Shown here one piece after another: positions 16,305 through 24,720 of a stretch of 64,000 nucleotides of DNA. Both the position numbers and the translations under genes were made by a program. The DNA comes from Desulfuromonas acetoxidans DSM 684. Its GTDB lineage: Bacteria > Desulfobacterota > Desulfuromonadia > Desulfuromonadales > Desulfuromonadaceae. The stretch covers positions 164,522 to 228,521 of the forward strand of contig NZ_AAEW02000005.1 of assembly GCF_000167355.1 (NCBI RefSeq), read 5' to 3'. Position 1 is the stretch's first letter; each line of letters begins with the position of its first letter. The notes beneath the pieces were generated by a model, which was not told the DNA's origin, searched no databases, and was given only the letters and a program-made list of their open reading frames with translations.

Positions 16305-16523
16305 TCAGGAACGTAACGAGTTAATCAGGTCATCCTCTACAGGAAATTGGCCGGTTTCTTTTTTGGAATAAATCTTTGTCCCGTCCACAGTCACTTCAAA
16401 CACACCGCCACTCGATGGGATCAAAGTCGCAGCCACATCAAAGTTTTGTTTCAATTTGGCAGCCAGACTGGCTGCTTTAGGGCGGTAACTTCACTGCTGA
16501 CAGTACTCAATGGTAACATCCAT
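16305..16523 (-). CDS. SelW-like selenoprotein (Rdx/SelT-SelW-SelH family) with in-frame UGA
   Basis: The reading frame from ATG 16523 gives MDVTIEYCQQ, then TGA at 16493-16491, then continues SYRPKAASLAAKLKQ ... IPSSGGVFEVTVDG, KIYSKKETGQFP to a TGA stop at 16307-16305: 72 residues if the first UGA encodes selenocysteine. The CxxU redox motif in the first beta-alpha unit and the GGVFEV...SKKETGQFP block are the hallmarks of SelW-like thioredoxin-fold proteins. GGAGGT sits upstream of the start. A SECIS-like hairpin follows the UGA. The gene lies 28 bases after the exonuclease and 4 before sprT. The function is redox-related but undefined. A stop mutation is unlikely given the conserved position. 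Confidence 0.88.
16459..16493 (-). promoter_or_regulatory. Candidate bacterial SECIS element with Sec UGA codon
   Basis: Starting 15 bases after the UGA, the message forms a perfect 7-bp stem GCAGCCA / TGGCTGC with loop GTC. Bacterial SECIS elements are apical stem-loops in the coding region just 3' of the UGA whose loop G/U are contacted by SelB; distance and loop fit. It lies inside the coding sequence, as expected for bacteria. Confidence 0.7.
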
Positions 16524-16551
16524 CGTAACCTCCATAAAAACTGATTTGTTT

Positions 16552-17205
16552 TTATGAAAGCATAAGTGATTCCGATTGAAAAGACAGGACCTTTTCCAGG
16601 TGATCGGCAATTTTTTTCGGAGAAACTTTACCCAGACCACGCAACACCTCAAAAGGGACCGTGTCAACCTGACAGCGTTGGCACACTTCACGCTCCATCT
16701 CCATCCATAGATGGGCTGTCATTTCGGCATCCGCCAAAGCACGGTGAAACACTCCCTGACTGGGAAGATTCTTATAAGCCACCAAGGTCGCTAGTTTATG
16801 ATTTGGTGCCTCAGGATAAAGGCGCCGCGCCACCAACATACTACAGCCAAAACGCAACAGCTTGCACTCACCGATACGGGCAAACTCACTTTTCAAAAAA
16901 CGTTGATCAAAGGAGGCGTTATGAGCAACCAAAGGCGCACCGCCAATAAATTCAGAGAACTGATGCATCACCTCTTCACAGCGTGGAGCACGACGTAACT
17001 CATCGTTGGTAATCCCGGTAAACTCTTCGATAAATGAACTGACTCTGAATCCCGGGTTCATCAGACTTTCGAAATGATCGACAATGCGGCCATCATTAAC
17101 TTTAACCGCGCCAACCTCAATAGCCCGGTCCCCTCGTTGTGGTGCCATACCACTGGTTTCAAAGTCGAGGACAATCAGATCCTGTTGTGTCCGTGCTGTA
17201 TGCAT
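16552..17205 (-). CDS. 3'-5' exonuclease, DnaQ-like (DEDDh family)
   Basis: 217 residues. Exo I DFETSG, Exo II HNASFDQRFL and Exo III HRALADAE supply the acidic residues and His of the DEDDh fold, as in DNA polymerase III epsilon and PolC exonuclease domains. It is a stand-alone domain with a C-terminal tail (FEVLRGLGKVSPKKIADHLEKVL) resembling a helix-hairpin segment. It may act in proofreading or repair. The longest ORF starts with TTG at 17223; the ATG at 17205 follows AGGG and is preferred. First gene of the exonuclease - SelW-like - sprT run. Confidence 0.85.
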   Translation of the reverse strand: MHTARTQQDLIVLDFETSGMAPQRGDRAIEVGAVKVNDGRIVDHFESLMNPGFRVSSFIEEFTGITNDELRRAPRCEEVMHQFSEFIGGAPLVAHNASFDQRFLKSEFARIGECKLLRFGCSMLVARRLYPEAPNHKLATLVAYKNLPSQGVFHRALADAEMTAHLWMEMEREVCQRCQVDTVPFEVLRGLGKVSPKKIADHLEKVLSFQSESLMLS

Positions 17206-17240
17206 AACAACGCCCTGCGCCAATTAATCAGCCAATAAAA

Positions 17241-17269
17241 AAAGACCCTGCGCAAGCACAGGGTCTTTT
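17241..17269 (-). terminator. Rho-independent terminator of the cold-shock gene
   Basis: AAAGACCCTG / CAGGGTCTTT stem with an 8-base loop; read leftward it ends in TCTTTTTTTATT. It separates the cold-shock gene from the exonuclease gene. Confidence 0.85.
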
Positions 17270-17294
17270 GATGTTTTATACCGACAAACAGTAT

Positions 17295-17495
17295 TTATTG
17301 CTTTACAACGTTTGCGGCTTGGGGGCCTTTTTGGCCATCAGTGATCTCGAAAGTGACCCGCTCACCTTCTGCGAGAGATTTGAAGCCATCACCCTGAATT
17401 TCTGAGAAATGAACGAACACGTCAGGTCCGTTGTCCTGCTCGATAAAACCAAAACCTTTTGCGTCGTTAAACCACTTAACTGTACCTTCTGCCAT
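17295..17495 (-). CDS. Cold-shock protein, CspA family
   Basis: 66 residues, one cold-shock domain with RNP1 KGFGFI (residues 13-18) and RNP2 VFVHF (26-30). Such proteins bind single-stranded RNA and DNA as chaperones or antiterminators. The gene has its own promoter, a leader of roughly 65 bases and its own terminator, so it is monocistronic. Which paralogue it is cannot be said, and cold induction is not proven by the sequence. Confidence 0.95.
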   Translation of the reverse strand: MAEGTVKWFNDAKGFGFIEQDNGPDVFVHFSEIQGDGFKSLAEGERVTFEITDGQKGPQAANVVKQ

Positions 17496-17566
17496 GTTTC
17501 TACTCCCTTACGGAAAACTGTGTTGTTGTACCCCGTTGATGAGGTACGTACTGAATACTTTATGAG

Positions 17567-17596
17567 CCTATAGCACGACAGTTCGGAGAAAAGCAA
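17567..17596 (-). promoter_or_regulatory. Promoter of the cold-shock gene
   Basis: Leftward -35 TTGCTT (17596-17591), 18-base spacer, extended -10 TGC-TATAGG (TATAGG at 17572-17567). The start point would fall near 17560, giving a leader of about 65 bases. Confidence 0.5.
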
Positions 17597-17659
17597 GCTT
17601 TTTCAACAGCTAAGCGCATCGAACCCCTTTTCTTATCGAACCATAACTTAAAAAACAGC

Positions 17660-18139
17660 TCAACAGACCGAAATGATCTCGAACTCCTTATCAGTTGCCC
17701 GCCCGGAACTTACCACGTCACCCACCTGCTTGCCGAGCAGCGCACTACACAAAGGTGAACCGGGTGTAATCACAACCACATTTTCACCGTCACAATCCAC
17801 CTTCAGTCCACCAGCTTCAGGGCCGAGAAACAGTTGTCGAAGACGTCCATCTTCGTATTCAATCCCAACCAATGCCGTAAGATAAAACGGCTCATAAGGA
17901 GCAAAGCTCTGTATTTCAAGTTTTTTATAAACGTCCAGCGCTTTTTTAAGTTGCTGGGCGCGATTTGCATGGCCCTGGGCGATATAGGAAGACTCCAGCG
18001 CCAGGGTGTCGTATTTATTGTCCGGTTGGGTTTCTTCATCAATGGCGGCTTCATGAGCCGATTTGGCCGCAGCCAACGCCAGTTCAACATTTTGCTCAAT
18101 TTTGTCAATGATACATTGACGCAAATGTTCTTTGTCCAT
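17660..18139 (-). CDS. GreA/GreB family transcription elongation factor-like protein
   Basis: 159 residues from MDKEHLRQCI. The C-terminal half (LVGIEYEDGRLRQLFLGPEAGG...VITPGSPLCSALLGKQVGDVV) matches the GreA/GreB C-terminal domain that binds in the RNA polymerase secondary channel. The N-terminal helices (SAHEAAIDEETQPDNKYDTLALESSYIAQGHANRAQQL) keep acidic residues in the hairpin turn but differ from classical GreA. It probably modulates paused polymerase. GAGGTG precedes the ATG at 18139; the ORF extends 38 codons upstream without support. Confidence 0.75.
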   Translation of the reverse strand: MDKEHLRQCIIDKIEQNVELALAAAKSAHEAAIDEETQPDNKYDTLALESSYIAQGHANRAQQLKKALDVYKKLEIQSFAPYEPFYLTALVGIEYEDGRLRQLFLGPEAGGLKVDCDGENVVVITPGSPLCSALLGKQVGDVVSSGRATDKEFEIISVC

Positions 18140-18528
18140 ATTCACACCTCGCAACAGAGCACAACATATTATGCGCTCGTATTTAAGCCCTGAGGCACGC
18201 CCCAAAAAGCTCCGGGCAGTCGTTAACAGCCATTGCTCGTTACTCAAAATCACTGTCTGAAAAAGTGATACTTTTTGTTTTTATAAGGCAATGTGCGCGC
18301 AGCGTCAACGAAACAATGAATTGACTGAAAGAATTCCCTAACACACTATTATCAAAGGTTTTTTACAGAAAGAGATTCTTCTTACGTTCAACTAATTCCA
18401 CACCATTAATGTCACACATACGCAAAAATCATATTTTAGACGGACATCGTTTTTTTATAGACGTCATCCTGGCAACTTCGTACCATGAACACATTGTTAA
18501 CTATTCTTTCTGAAAAGGATTTTTTGCC
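18140..18528. other. Intergenic region between divergent GreA/B-like and SlyD-like genes
   Basis: AT-rich gap of about 390 bases with no gene. It should hold two divergent promoters; a rightward candidate is TTGACT at about 18320 with CACTAT 17 bases later, which is weak. Confidence 0.4.
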
Positions 18529-18996
18529 ATGAAAAAGGCGCAAAAAGGTGATCAGGTTTCTTTTAATTTCATCGTCCGTCTGGACGATGGAAGTGTCATT
18601 GATTCCACCTATGATGAGGTGGAATGTGAAACCGATCACGAAGTTGATTCCGGGCCAATGCAACTGACCATTGGCGACGGTACATTTTTCACCCAGGTGG
18701 AACAGGCTCTTGTCGACATGACGGAAGGCGCAACAAAAAACGTTGTGGTCCCTGCTGAAGATGCTTTTGGTGCCTATGATCCGGATCAGGTTTTCTCCCT
18801 ACAGCGTGACCAGATCCCCATGGACTTCACGCCTGAGGAGGGAGACCTTCTCGAACTCAGCGCGGAAGATAGCGATCAAGCTGAAGTGGTTAAGGTGTTG
18901 GCTGTGGGTGATGACGAAATCACTCTTGATGCCAACCATCCTTATGCCGGTCAGCGGCTGAATTGCGAAATCGCACTTGAAAAGATTCTGAGCTGA
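18529..18996 (+). CDS. FKBP-type peptidyl-prolyl isomerase, SlyD-like
   Basis: 155 residues, acidic. The split FKBP domain is visible as KGDQVSFNFIVRLDDGSVIDST at the start and EQALVDMTEG, with an inserted IF chaperone domain (VVVPAEDAFGAYDPDQVFSLQRDQIP). The His-rich metal-binding tail of E. coli SlyD is missing, as in many relatives. The enzyme catalyses prolyl isomerisation and helps folding in the cytoplasm; no signal peptide is present. The region between FKBP strands keeps the usual order, so the gene is complete. Followed by a clear terminator. Confidence 0.85.
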   Translation: MKKAQKGDQVSFNFIVRLDDGSVIDSTYDEVECETDHEVDSGPMQLTIGDGTFFTQVEQALVDMTEGATKNVVVPAEDAFGAYDPDQVFSLQRDQIPMDFTPEEGDLLELSAEDSDQAEVVKVLAVGDDEITLDANHPYAGQRLNCEIALEKILS

Positions 18997-19023
18997 TTCG
19001 GCATTGATTCATCACAAAAAAAA

Positions 19024-19047
19024 CCCCTGCGGCATCCGTCGCAGGGG
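19024..19047. terminator. Bidirectional rho-independent terminator
   Basis: CCCCTGCG / CGCAGGGG stem, 8-base loop, flanked by an A-run on the left and CTTTTT on the right, between the convergent SlyD-like and OmpA-like genes. Confidence 0.85.
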
Positions 19048-19083
19048 CTTTTTCAATGATTGAGCGTTTGCGAAAACGACTTA

Positions 19084-19737
19084 TCAGATGGGGGTGATCT
19101 TCAGAGCCACACGCCGGTTGAGTTGACGGCCGTATTCGGTGCTATTGTCGGCAATCGGAGCACTTTCACCAAAGCCCACCGTGGTAATACGGGTCGATAT
19201 GACACCACTGGCAACCAGAATGTTGCGCACCGCCATGGCACGACGTTCGGAAAGGCCCAGATTATATTCTTCGCTGCCGGTACTGTCAGTATGTCCGGCC
19301 ACCAGAATTGTCGTCTTATGGTATTCCGTCAGAATGGCCGCTAAACGGGCGACATCCTGTTGTGCACCGGCTCTGAGGGTAAACGAACCGACATCAAACT
19401 GGTTGTCGGAACGGAAGGTGACATAAAGGATGTTACCGTCTCGGTCAATTTTCACACCCTCAACAGAGGCCAGAGCGTTACGCATCGCCTGCTCCTGCTG
19501 ATCCATATAATAACCGATGCCGGCGCCGGTACCGGCACCGACAGCAGCGCCAACCCCGGCACCAATCAAGGTTGATTCAGTGTCACCACCGGCGGCCTGA
19601 CCAATAAGAGCACCGGCCAGTGCGCCGGTTGCGGCACCAATGCCGGCGCCTTTCTGGGTCCGGTTCATTGGTTGGGAACAACCTGCCAGATAAACCATAA
19701 CCGCAACCACAACACACATTCTGAGCGTATTACGCAT
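19084..19737 (-). CDS. OmpA family lipoprotein with glycine-zipper segment
   Basis: 217 residues. Lipobox YLAGC (Cys20); residues about 30-80 are a Gly/Ala-rich zipper (GAGIGAATGALAGALIGQAAGG and a second repeat), then an OmpA C-like peptidoglycan-binding domain with GHTDSTGSEEYNLGLSERRA. The domain binds diaminopimelate of peptidoglycan, tethering the outer membrane. Similar to E. coli YiaD and related proteins. Ribosome-binding site AGGAGAG upstream of the ATG. Monocistronic by layout. Confidence 0.88.
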   Translation of the reverse strand: MRNTLRMCVVVAVMVYLAGCSQPMNRTQKGAGIGAATGALAGALIGQAAGGDTESTLIGAGVGAAVGAGTGAGIGYYMDQQEQAMRNALASVEGVKIDRDGNILYVTFRSDNQFDVGSFTLRAGAQQDVARLAAILTEYHKTTILVAGHTDSTGSEEYNLGLSERRAMAVRNILVASGVISTRITTVGFGESAPIADNSTEYGRQLNRRVALKITPI

Positions 19738-19841
19738 AAAGACTCTCCTTTAAAATAAAATCACAATCATTACATGCAGTATAACGGTCCGCCTATGTCT
19801 CGCAACCCGCATCGGCACAGTACGGATTGTGCTTTAGCACA

Positions 19842-20852
19842 TCAGAACAGATCGCTGAGCACCACTCCGAAGCCGATTCGGTTGGACGACGCATTGTAAT
19901 CGATCAAGCTCTCTCCATAACCGTTAAAATACTGAACATAACCTTTGAGCTGGGACGTCAGCGGAAATGTCCAATCCACCTGAACAGCTCCCTTATTGTC
20001 ATGCTGACGCAAATTGTTACGCAGCATCACGGAAAAAACGTGTTTGTCCCATTTGTAACCGAATTTTATCTCCCCATAACCGAGATATTTATCGATATCG
20101 GGATTGTCGTCATCGTCGCGATCCTCTTCAAAGCGATACCAGGGCCTGAAGCTGAGGACAAAATCTTGGCGATCGAGAATGAAATTAAGATAGAGGCGGT
20201 TCCAACTACGCGACAGTGTCCCCCCTTGGCCATTGGACTGATGGTTAAGACCGATCAAAATCAGTGAATTGGTCAAGCCAAAGATTTTAGTATCGTTTTC
20301 AATGGTTAAAAACAGTTCCGGTTCGTGATTTGTTTCGCGGAATGGACTGGAAAACGGCTCATTATAGGCCTGCCAGAACGATAGATTGGTATATGCCGCC
20401 CACAAATCCGCATCACCTATGACATTTTGCCAAACCGGCACCTTGAAACTGAATTGAAATTTGACTTCAAAGCGATCCATATCCTCATCATCAACCTCAA
20501 AGGGAGCTGAATTGACATGGGTGTTGTACGTCACGGGCAACAAGTAATTGCGTTTGTGAGGAATGATTGAAAATGGCAGCCGCGACGCCAGTTTTTCACC
20601 TGTGAGGCGCTGATCCACCACTGAACCCGTAGCAAGAGGTTCTTCGAGGTTCTCACATTGCGGAGCACAGGCTTCCACCTGGTGTTTCTCTAGAAGCTCG
20701 CGCAGTTGTCCCACGGTGAGGTCATCATACTCACCACTTTGAACGGCATTGAGCAGATCCGCTTGAAAGGCTGACAAGGGCTCACCGGCGGCCCAGCACG
20801 GCGAAACAAACAACGCACAGCAAAAAAGACTGATATACAGCCCTCTGATCAT
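19842..20852 (-). CDS. pldA: Outer-membrane phospholipase A (OMPLA)
   Basis: 336 residues from MIRGLYISLFCCA with signal peptide ending SPCWA. The catalytic triad of OMPLA is at His204, Ser206 and Asn218 (NHQSNG ... SRSWNRL), with exactly the E. coli spacing (+2, +14), and Ser214 matches the calcium-ligand serine. The C-terminus ...GFGVVLSDLF ends in Phe, as for barrel proteins. It hydrolyses phospholipids misplaced in the outer leaflet and contributes to membrane asymmetry. An N-terminal region of about 80 residues precedes the barrel. Start at 20852 is supported by GGAGGC and the signal peptide; the ORF is open 29 codons further. Confidence 0.9.
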   Translation of the reverse strand: MIRGLYISLFCCALFVSPCWAAGEPLSAFQADLLNAVQSGEYDDLTVGQLRELLEKHQVEACAPQCENLEEPLATGSVVDQRLTGEKLASRLPFSIIPHKRNYLLPVTYNTHVNSAPFEVDDEDMDRFEVKFQFSFKVPVWQNVIGDADLWAAYTNLSFWQAYNEPFSSPFRETNHEPELFLTIENDTKIFGLTNSLILIGLNHQSNGQGGTLSRSWNRLYLNFILDRQDFVLSFRPWYRFEEDRDDDDNPDIDKYLGYGEIKFGYKWDKHVFSVMLRNNLRQHDNKGAVQVDWTFPLTSQLKGYVQYFNGYGESLIDYNASSNRIGFGVVLSDLF

Positions 20853-20995
20853 GCACACACACGCCTCCATTGGTAAGCAACAAATACGGCAAGAAGACAA
20901 CCGTAATAACGTTATACGTGACCGTTGCAATGGGGTCAATCTAACTTGAGGCGATTAAGAAAGGATAAAAAGGAGGAATATAAAAAAGAACCAGA

Positions 20996-21814
20996 TCAGC
21001 CCATGCTGCCGAGACTGGCCAGAGCAATCATGGAATCCAGTGAACAACCACTGCGATCACCAACAGCCATAAGGACATTTTCGCCCTGCGTCAGTTTACC
21101 AAGACGGGCAAACGCGGCAAGCGAAACAGACGACGCGCGCAAATCGCAAACCAACTCAGTTTCAGAGGTAAAACATCTCTGAGCCTCCTCAACAAGGCTG
21201 GTACCGTCGAATGCCCCCCCCTCGGCAACATACCAGGGACCGAGGATTCCACCCAGTGGATCAAACTGGACAAGCGCGGTCTGTGTATTGTTCTGCACCA
21301 ACCGCCCCTGTCTCCCGAGATGTGACAACATGGCAGTACGTGAATCGCCCCAGGCCGCACAATCGATCTGGTAGAGAGTTTCTAGTTCCGCAGCACAAAG
21401 AGAACCAATGGCATTTTCACTGCCGGTGCCATTAACACGCAAACGCACCATCTCATCGATCAGTTCAAATCCACGCCGTTCGTAGAGTGGTCGTCCCTGA
21501 TTGGAGGCCGTCAACCAGACACTCGCGGCACCTGTCTTCCACAATTGCTGGAGAATATAATCAAACAGATAGCCGCCCAGCCCCTGACCACGAAACGTCG
21601 GATCTATAATAAGGTTGCCAATCCAGGCTGTTTGACCATGAAGCACAGCAGTGACAAATCCCTGAACCCGATCAGCGGACTTAAGAGCATAACAGTAGCT
21701 ATTAAGACTTTGCGGATAAAAGCCCAGCTCGTTGTGAGGAACATCCCACCCCTGTTGTTCTGCAAGTCGGTTGAAGTCTTGCCAATCGTTTGCCGAGGCC
21801 GGAACAATGCTCAT
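20996..21814 (-). CDS. GNAT acetyltransferase with C-terminal extension
   Basis: 272 residues. The N-terminal half is a GNAT domain with acetyl-CoA binding motif LIIDPTFRGQGLGGYLFDYIL and LYERRGFEL; the second half (from about residue 130) resembles the Acetyltransf_18 type C-terminal domain. The substrate is unknown. The ATG overlaps the nifV stop codon (ATGA), so it is translated with nifV. This makes it the last gene of the nifB run, although GNAT proteins are not standard parts of nitrogenase assembly. Confidence 0.8.
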   Translation of the reverse strand: MSIVPASANDWQDFNRLAEQQGWDVPHNELGFYPQSLNSYCYALKSADRVQGFVTAVLHGQTAWIGNLIIDPTFRGQGLGGYLFDYILQQLWKTGAASVWLTASNQGRPLYERRGFELIDEMVRLRVNGTGSENAIGSLCAAELETLYQIDCAAWGDSRTAMLSHLGRQGRLVQNNTQTALVQFDPLGGILGPWYVAEGGAFDGTSLVEEAQRCFTSETELVCDLRASSVSLAAFARLGKLTQGENVLMAVGDRSGCSLDSMIALASLGSMG

Positions 21815-22968
21815 CCGTTGATGACTCCGGAAATATTCGTCGGATGCGCCACGAGATTCAACAATTCATCATCCGCAAGAGAACGCTTATATTTCTGTGA
21901 GATAGAACGCACTTGTTGAAGTAGAAAATTAACTTTATCCGCCTCCAAATGCACGCCAAGATTCTGCAAACGACTCTGAAGTCCATGACCACCGGAATGT
22001 TTGCCCAACACCATATGGCGAGTCAGGCCAACCTCACTGGGATCAAAACCCTCGTAGTTTTTCGGGTATTTCAAAACACCGTCGGCATGCAAGCCGGATT
22101 CGTGAGAAAAGACCTTTTCGCCAACTACGGCTTTCCATTCCGGTACCGGACGATGGCTGGCCTGTCCAACCAGGCGGGACAATTCAACAAAGCGATGAGT
22201 GTCGATCGCCAATGGTCGATCACAGGCATACTTCATCGCCATGACCACCTCTTCCAAAGCGGCATTACCGGCGCGTTCGCCAAGGCCGTTGACTGTGGTA
22301 TTGACAAAATCAGCTCCGGCGCGAATTCCGGCAATGGCATTAGCCGTGGCCATCCCCAAATCATTGTGAGTATGAACCTCCAGCGGCAATGCTCCGTTAC
22401 GGTGCAGATAGTCGACATGGTCGTAGGTGGTAAATGGATCCATCAAGCCTAAAGTGTCACAATAGCGAAAGCGATCAGCCCCGTACTCGGCACCAATCTC
22501 AGTCAGTTCACAGAGAAAATCAAGATCCGCACGGCTGGAATCCTCTCCGCCGATGGAAACATAGAGGTCATGAGATTTGGCAAACTCCAGAGCCCGGTGC
22601 AATTGCGCTTTAACCCAGTCGCGAGACTTGCCCAACTTATGCTCAATGTGAATATCGGAAACTGACAAGGAGATATCCACGGCTTTAACGCCACTGTGAA
22701 TGGAAGCCTGAATATCGGAAACCACCGCCCGGTTCCAAGTAATCAACCGTGCATTGAGACCCATATCGACAAGAGCCCGGACCGAAGCCTGCTCTTCACG
22801 CCCCATGGCAGGGATGCCACACTCCAGTTCACCAACACCAATTTCATCGAGCGCTTTGGCGATCTGTTTTTTTTCTTCCAGAGAAAAAACTACGCCTGCA
22901 GTCTGTTCGCCATCACGCAAGGTGGTATCATCAATCACGATCGTCCGGGTTGAATCAATCGCTTTCAT
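21811..22968 (-). CDS. nifV: Homocitrate synthase NifV
   Basis: 385 residues of the DRE-TIM metallolyase family. Signature LRDGEQTAGV at 17-26 and metal-binding HTHNDLG at 199-205, plus NTTVNGLGERAGNA. NifV condenses acetyl-CoA with 2-oxoglutarate to homocitrate, the organic ligand of the nitrogenase FeMo-cofactor. A lysine- or leucine-pathway homologue is possible by sequence alone, but the nearby nifB decides for nifV. Three bases separate it from the upstream glutamine amidotransferase gene, and its stop overlaps the GNAT gene. Confidence 0.9.
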   Translation of the reverse strand: MKAIDSTRTIVIDDTTLRDGEQTAGVVFSLEEKKQIAKALDEIGVGELECGIPAMGREEQASVRALVDMGLNARLITWNRAVVSDIQASIHSGVKAVDISLSVSDIHIEHKLGKSRDWVKAQLHRALEFAKSHDLYVSIGGEDSSRADLDFLCELTEIGAEYGADRFRYCDTLGLMDPFTTYDHVDYLHRNGALPLEVHTHNDLGMATANAIAGIRAGADFVNTTVNGLGERAGNAALEEVVMAMKYACDRPLAIDTHRFVELSRLVGQASHRPVPEWKAVVGEKVFSHESGLHADGVLKYPKNYEGFDPSEVGLTRHMVLGKHSGGHGLQSRLQNLGVHLEADKVNFLLQQVRSISQKYKRSLADDELLNLVAHPTNISGVING

Positions 22969-22971
22969 GGC

Positions 22972-23628
22972 TTAACTCCTTTTGCACTGTTCGTAAAAAT
23001 TATCGAACAAGCGCGTATGGGCCGTCACGTGATCTGTCTCTTTGGCCGTGAATTCAGCCATCAGTTCAGCGGAACAGCCGCTGTGGCGGCACCAGCTTTC
23101 AACAATTCCCCCCGTCACTTCCGGATGGAATTGCACGCCGTAAGCATTTTCATAACGAAAGGCTTGGCCTGGACACTGTTCATTGAAAGCTAGATGGGTA
23201 GCACCATGAGGTACTTCAAAGCTGTCATGATGCCACTGAAAAGCTGCAAGCGCGGCGGGCGAACCGGCAAACAAAGGGTCGGAGGCACCGTCCTCTGTCA
23301 GATTTATCACTTGCAGCCCCTGCTCTTCAGCCTTGTCATGGTGAACGGGAGCTCCGAGAATATCGGCCAGCATCTGAGCTCCCAGACAAATCCCCAACAT
23401 GGGAATCTGTGCTTCGAGAACTTTCCCCATAAATCGTTTAACATCATGGAGATAGGGATACAGAGTATCAGCATCAAAACTCATATAACCACCCAGTATT
23501 ACAACAGAATTTACCGTTGTAATATCCGGAAACGGTTGAGCGGCAAAAGCCTGAACCAGTTGGGCATCTTGCCGCAATGCAGCGATGCCGGATGGTACGC
23601 GTGGATCGTTTTGAACAATGACCACCAT
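22972..23628 (-). CDS. Class I glutamine amidotransferase (GMP synthase-like)
   Basis: 218 residues. Nucleophile Cys81 in GICLGAQ and the His168/Glu170 pair in FHPE complete the class I amidotransferase triad. Such domains release ammonia from glutamine for a partner, or act as gamma-glutamyl hydrolases. No synthetase partner is adjacent. The gene lies between nifB and nifV, 38 bases after nifB and 3 before nifV, clearly in the same operon, which suggests a role linked to nitrogen status or cofactor assembly; that is inference. Confidence 0.85.
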   Translation of the reverse strand: MVVIVQNDPRVPSGIAALRQDAQLVQAFAAQPFPDITTVNSVVILGGYMSFDADTLYPYLHDVKRFMGKVLEAQIPMLGICLGAQMLADILGAPVHHDKAEEQGLQVINLTEDGASDPLFAGSPAALAAFQWHHDSFEVPHGATHLAFNEQCPGQAFRYENAYGVQFHPEVTGGIVESWCRHSGCSAELMAEFTAKETDHVTAHTRLFDNFYEQCKRS

Positions 23629-23666
23629 ATCCCCCTCCCTTGTCCGTTCTGCGCAACGCAGAAAGA

Positions 23667-24530
23667 TCAGGCGGACGAAACCTTTAACTGATCGAGATCA
23701 AGGTCTTGTCCGATAATGCCGGCGGCATCCGCACGACATTGCTTACAGTGACGCGCCTGAGACAGAATCTGCTCCGCCTGACTGCGAATAAAATCAATTT
23801 CATCTTTTGAGGGCTGCTCCATCCCGGCAAACTTGCCTAATGGAATCAGCGGAATAATATTCATCATCGTCGCGCCAAGTTTGCGTGCGGTCACCGCAAG
23901 ATCCAATGTCTCATGATCGTTGATTCCCGGCATATACACATGATTGATCTTGACCAACATGCCAGCCTTAGCGGCTAACTCAACACCCTCAAGTTGTTTA
24001 TCCAAAAGAAAACCGGCAGCAGCTTCACCTTGTAACTTCTTACCTTGGTAATGGATCCACTCATAAACCTGAGCACCACTTTGCGCCGACAATGCATTCA
24101 TGGTCACCGTTAGGCTATGAATTCCCAGATCCTTAATGCGATCCATGTTCTCAGGAAGCATCAGGCCATTGGTGGAAAGGCACAGCGTCAATTCCGGATG
24201 AGCCGCACGCACCAAATCAAACGTCTTAAACGTGTTCTCGTTGGCCAAAGGATCACCAGGGCCGGCAATACCGACCACTTTCATCTTCGGACCAGCTACG
24301 GGGTGGCGCAATACCAGTTCAAGACGCTCCAGAGCCTGCTCAGGAGTCAGAACTCGGCTGGTAACTCCGGGACGACTTTCATTGACACAATCGAACTTGC
24401 GCTCACAAAAGCCACATTTGATATTACATCCGGGAGCCACCGGCAGGTGGATCCGAGCGCTGTTTTTATGATCTCCTCCAAAACAGGGGTGCTGCGATTT
24501 CTTCTTCATCATCTGACAGGGGGTTGCCAT
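23667..24530 (-). CDS. nifB: NifB, FeMo-cofactor maturase (radical SAM, short form)
   Basis: 287 residues. N-terminal HPCFGG (residues 14-19) and the radical SAM triad Cys35, Cys39, Cys42 (CNIKCGFCERKFDC), then GIAGPGDPLAN, and C-terminal CKQCRADAAG, all diagnostic of NifB. NifB makes NifB-co, the 8Fe-9S-carbide core of the nitrogenase cofactor. The NifX-like C-terminal domain of longer NifBs is absent, as in several anaerobes and archaea. The ATG is preceded by AAGGAG. The leader carries a terminator and a sigma-54-like promoter, so the operon is probably under nitrogen control. Confidence 0.95.
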   Translation of the reverse strand: MATPCQMMKKKSQHPCFGGDHKNSARIHLPVAPGCNIKCGFCERKFDCVNESRPGVTSRVLTPEQALERLELVLRHPVAGPKMKVVGIAGPGDPLANENTFKTFDLVRAAHPELTLCLSTNGLMLPENMDRIKDLGIHSLTVTMNALSAQSGAQVYEWIHYQGKKLQGEAAAGFLLDKQLEGVELAAKAGMLVKINHVYMPGINDHETLDLAVTARKLGATMMNIIPLIPLGKFAGMEQPSKDEIDFIRSQAEQILSQARHCKQCRADAAGIIGQDLDLDQLKVSSA

Positions 24531-24558
24531 ATTATCTTCTCCTTAAACCAAAACGAAA

Positions 24559-24592
24559 AAAGACGCCGACGAGTATTTCGCCAAGCGTCTTT
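24559..24592 (-). terminator. Leader terminator (possible antitermination site) before nifB
   Basis: Leftward stem AAAGACGC / GCGTCTTT (8 bp, 18-base loop) followed by TTTTTCGTTTT, ending about 22 bases before the nifB Shine-Dalgarno. A terminator between promoter and first gene implies conditional read-through. In Geobacter, nif genes are known to be controlled by an RNA-binding antiterminator (GnfR), which this layout resembles. Confidence 0.65.
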
Positions 24593-24720
24593 GCTACGTC
24601 CCGGTGGACAAAAAATCTGGACATCTTTGTCAACTGAGAGATAAAGGCACAACATTGTACCGGCCAGCTATTGGCCTTATCCTTCAAACGAAGGTTTTAT
24701 TCACTGTGTCGATCTATAAA

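Noticed and set aside
16305..16523. Pseudogene explanation for the SelW-like gene (nonsense mutation)
   Set aside because: The UGA falls precisely on the catalytic U of CxxU, the downstream frame is intact and conserved, and a SECIS-like hairpin follows.
16491..16691. 66-residue leftward ORF ending ...MDVTIEYCQQ
   Set aside because: Its first 56 codons run inside the exonuclease gene in another frame; only the last part is real, as the start of the SelW-like selenoprotein.
17303..17596. 97-codon ORF overlapping the cold-shock gene
   Set aside because: Same strand but another frame; the cold-shock protein is certain.
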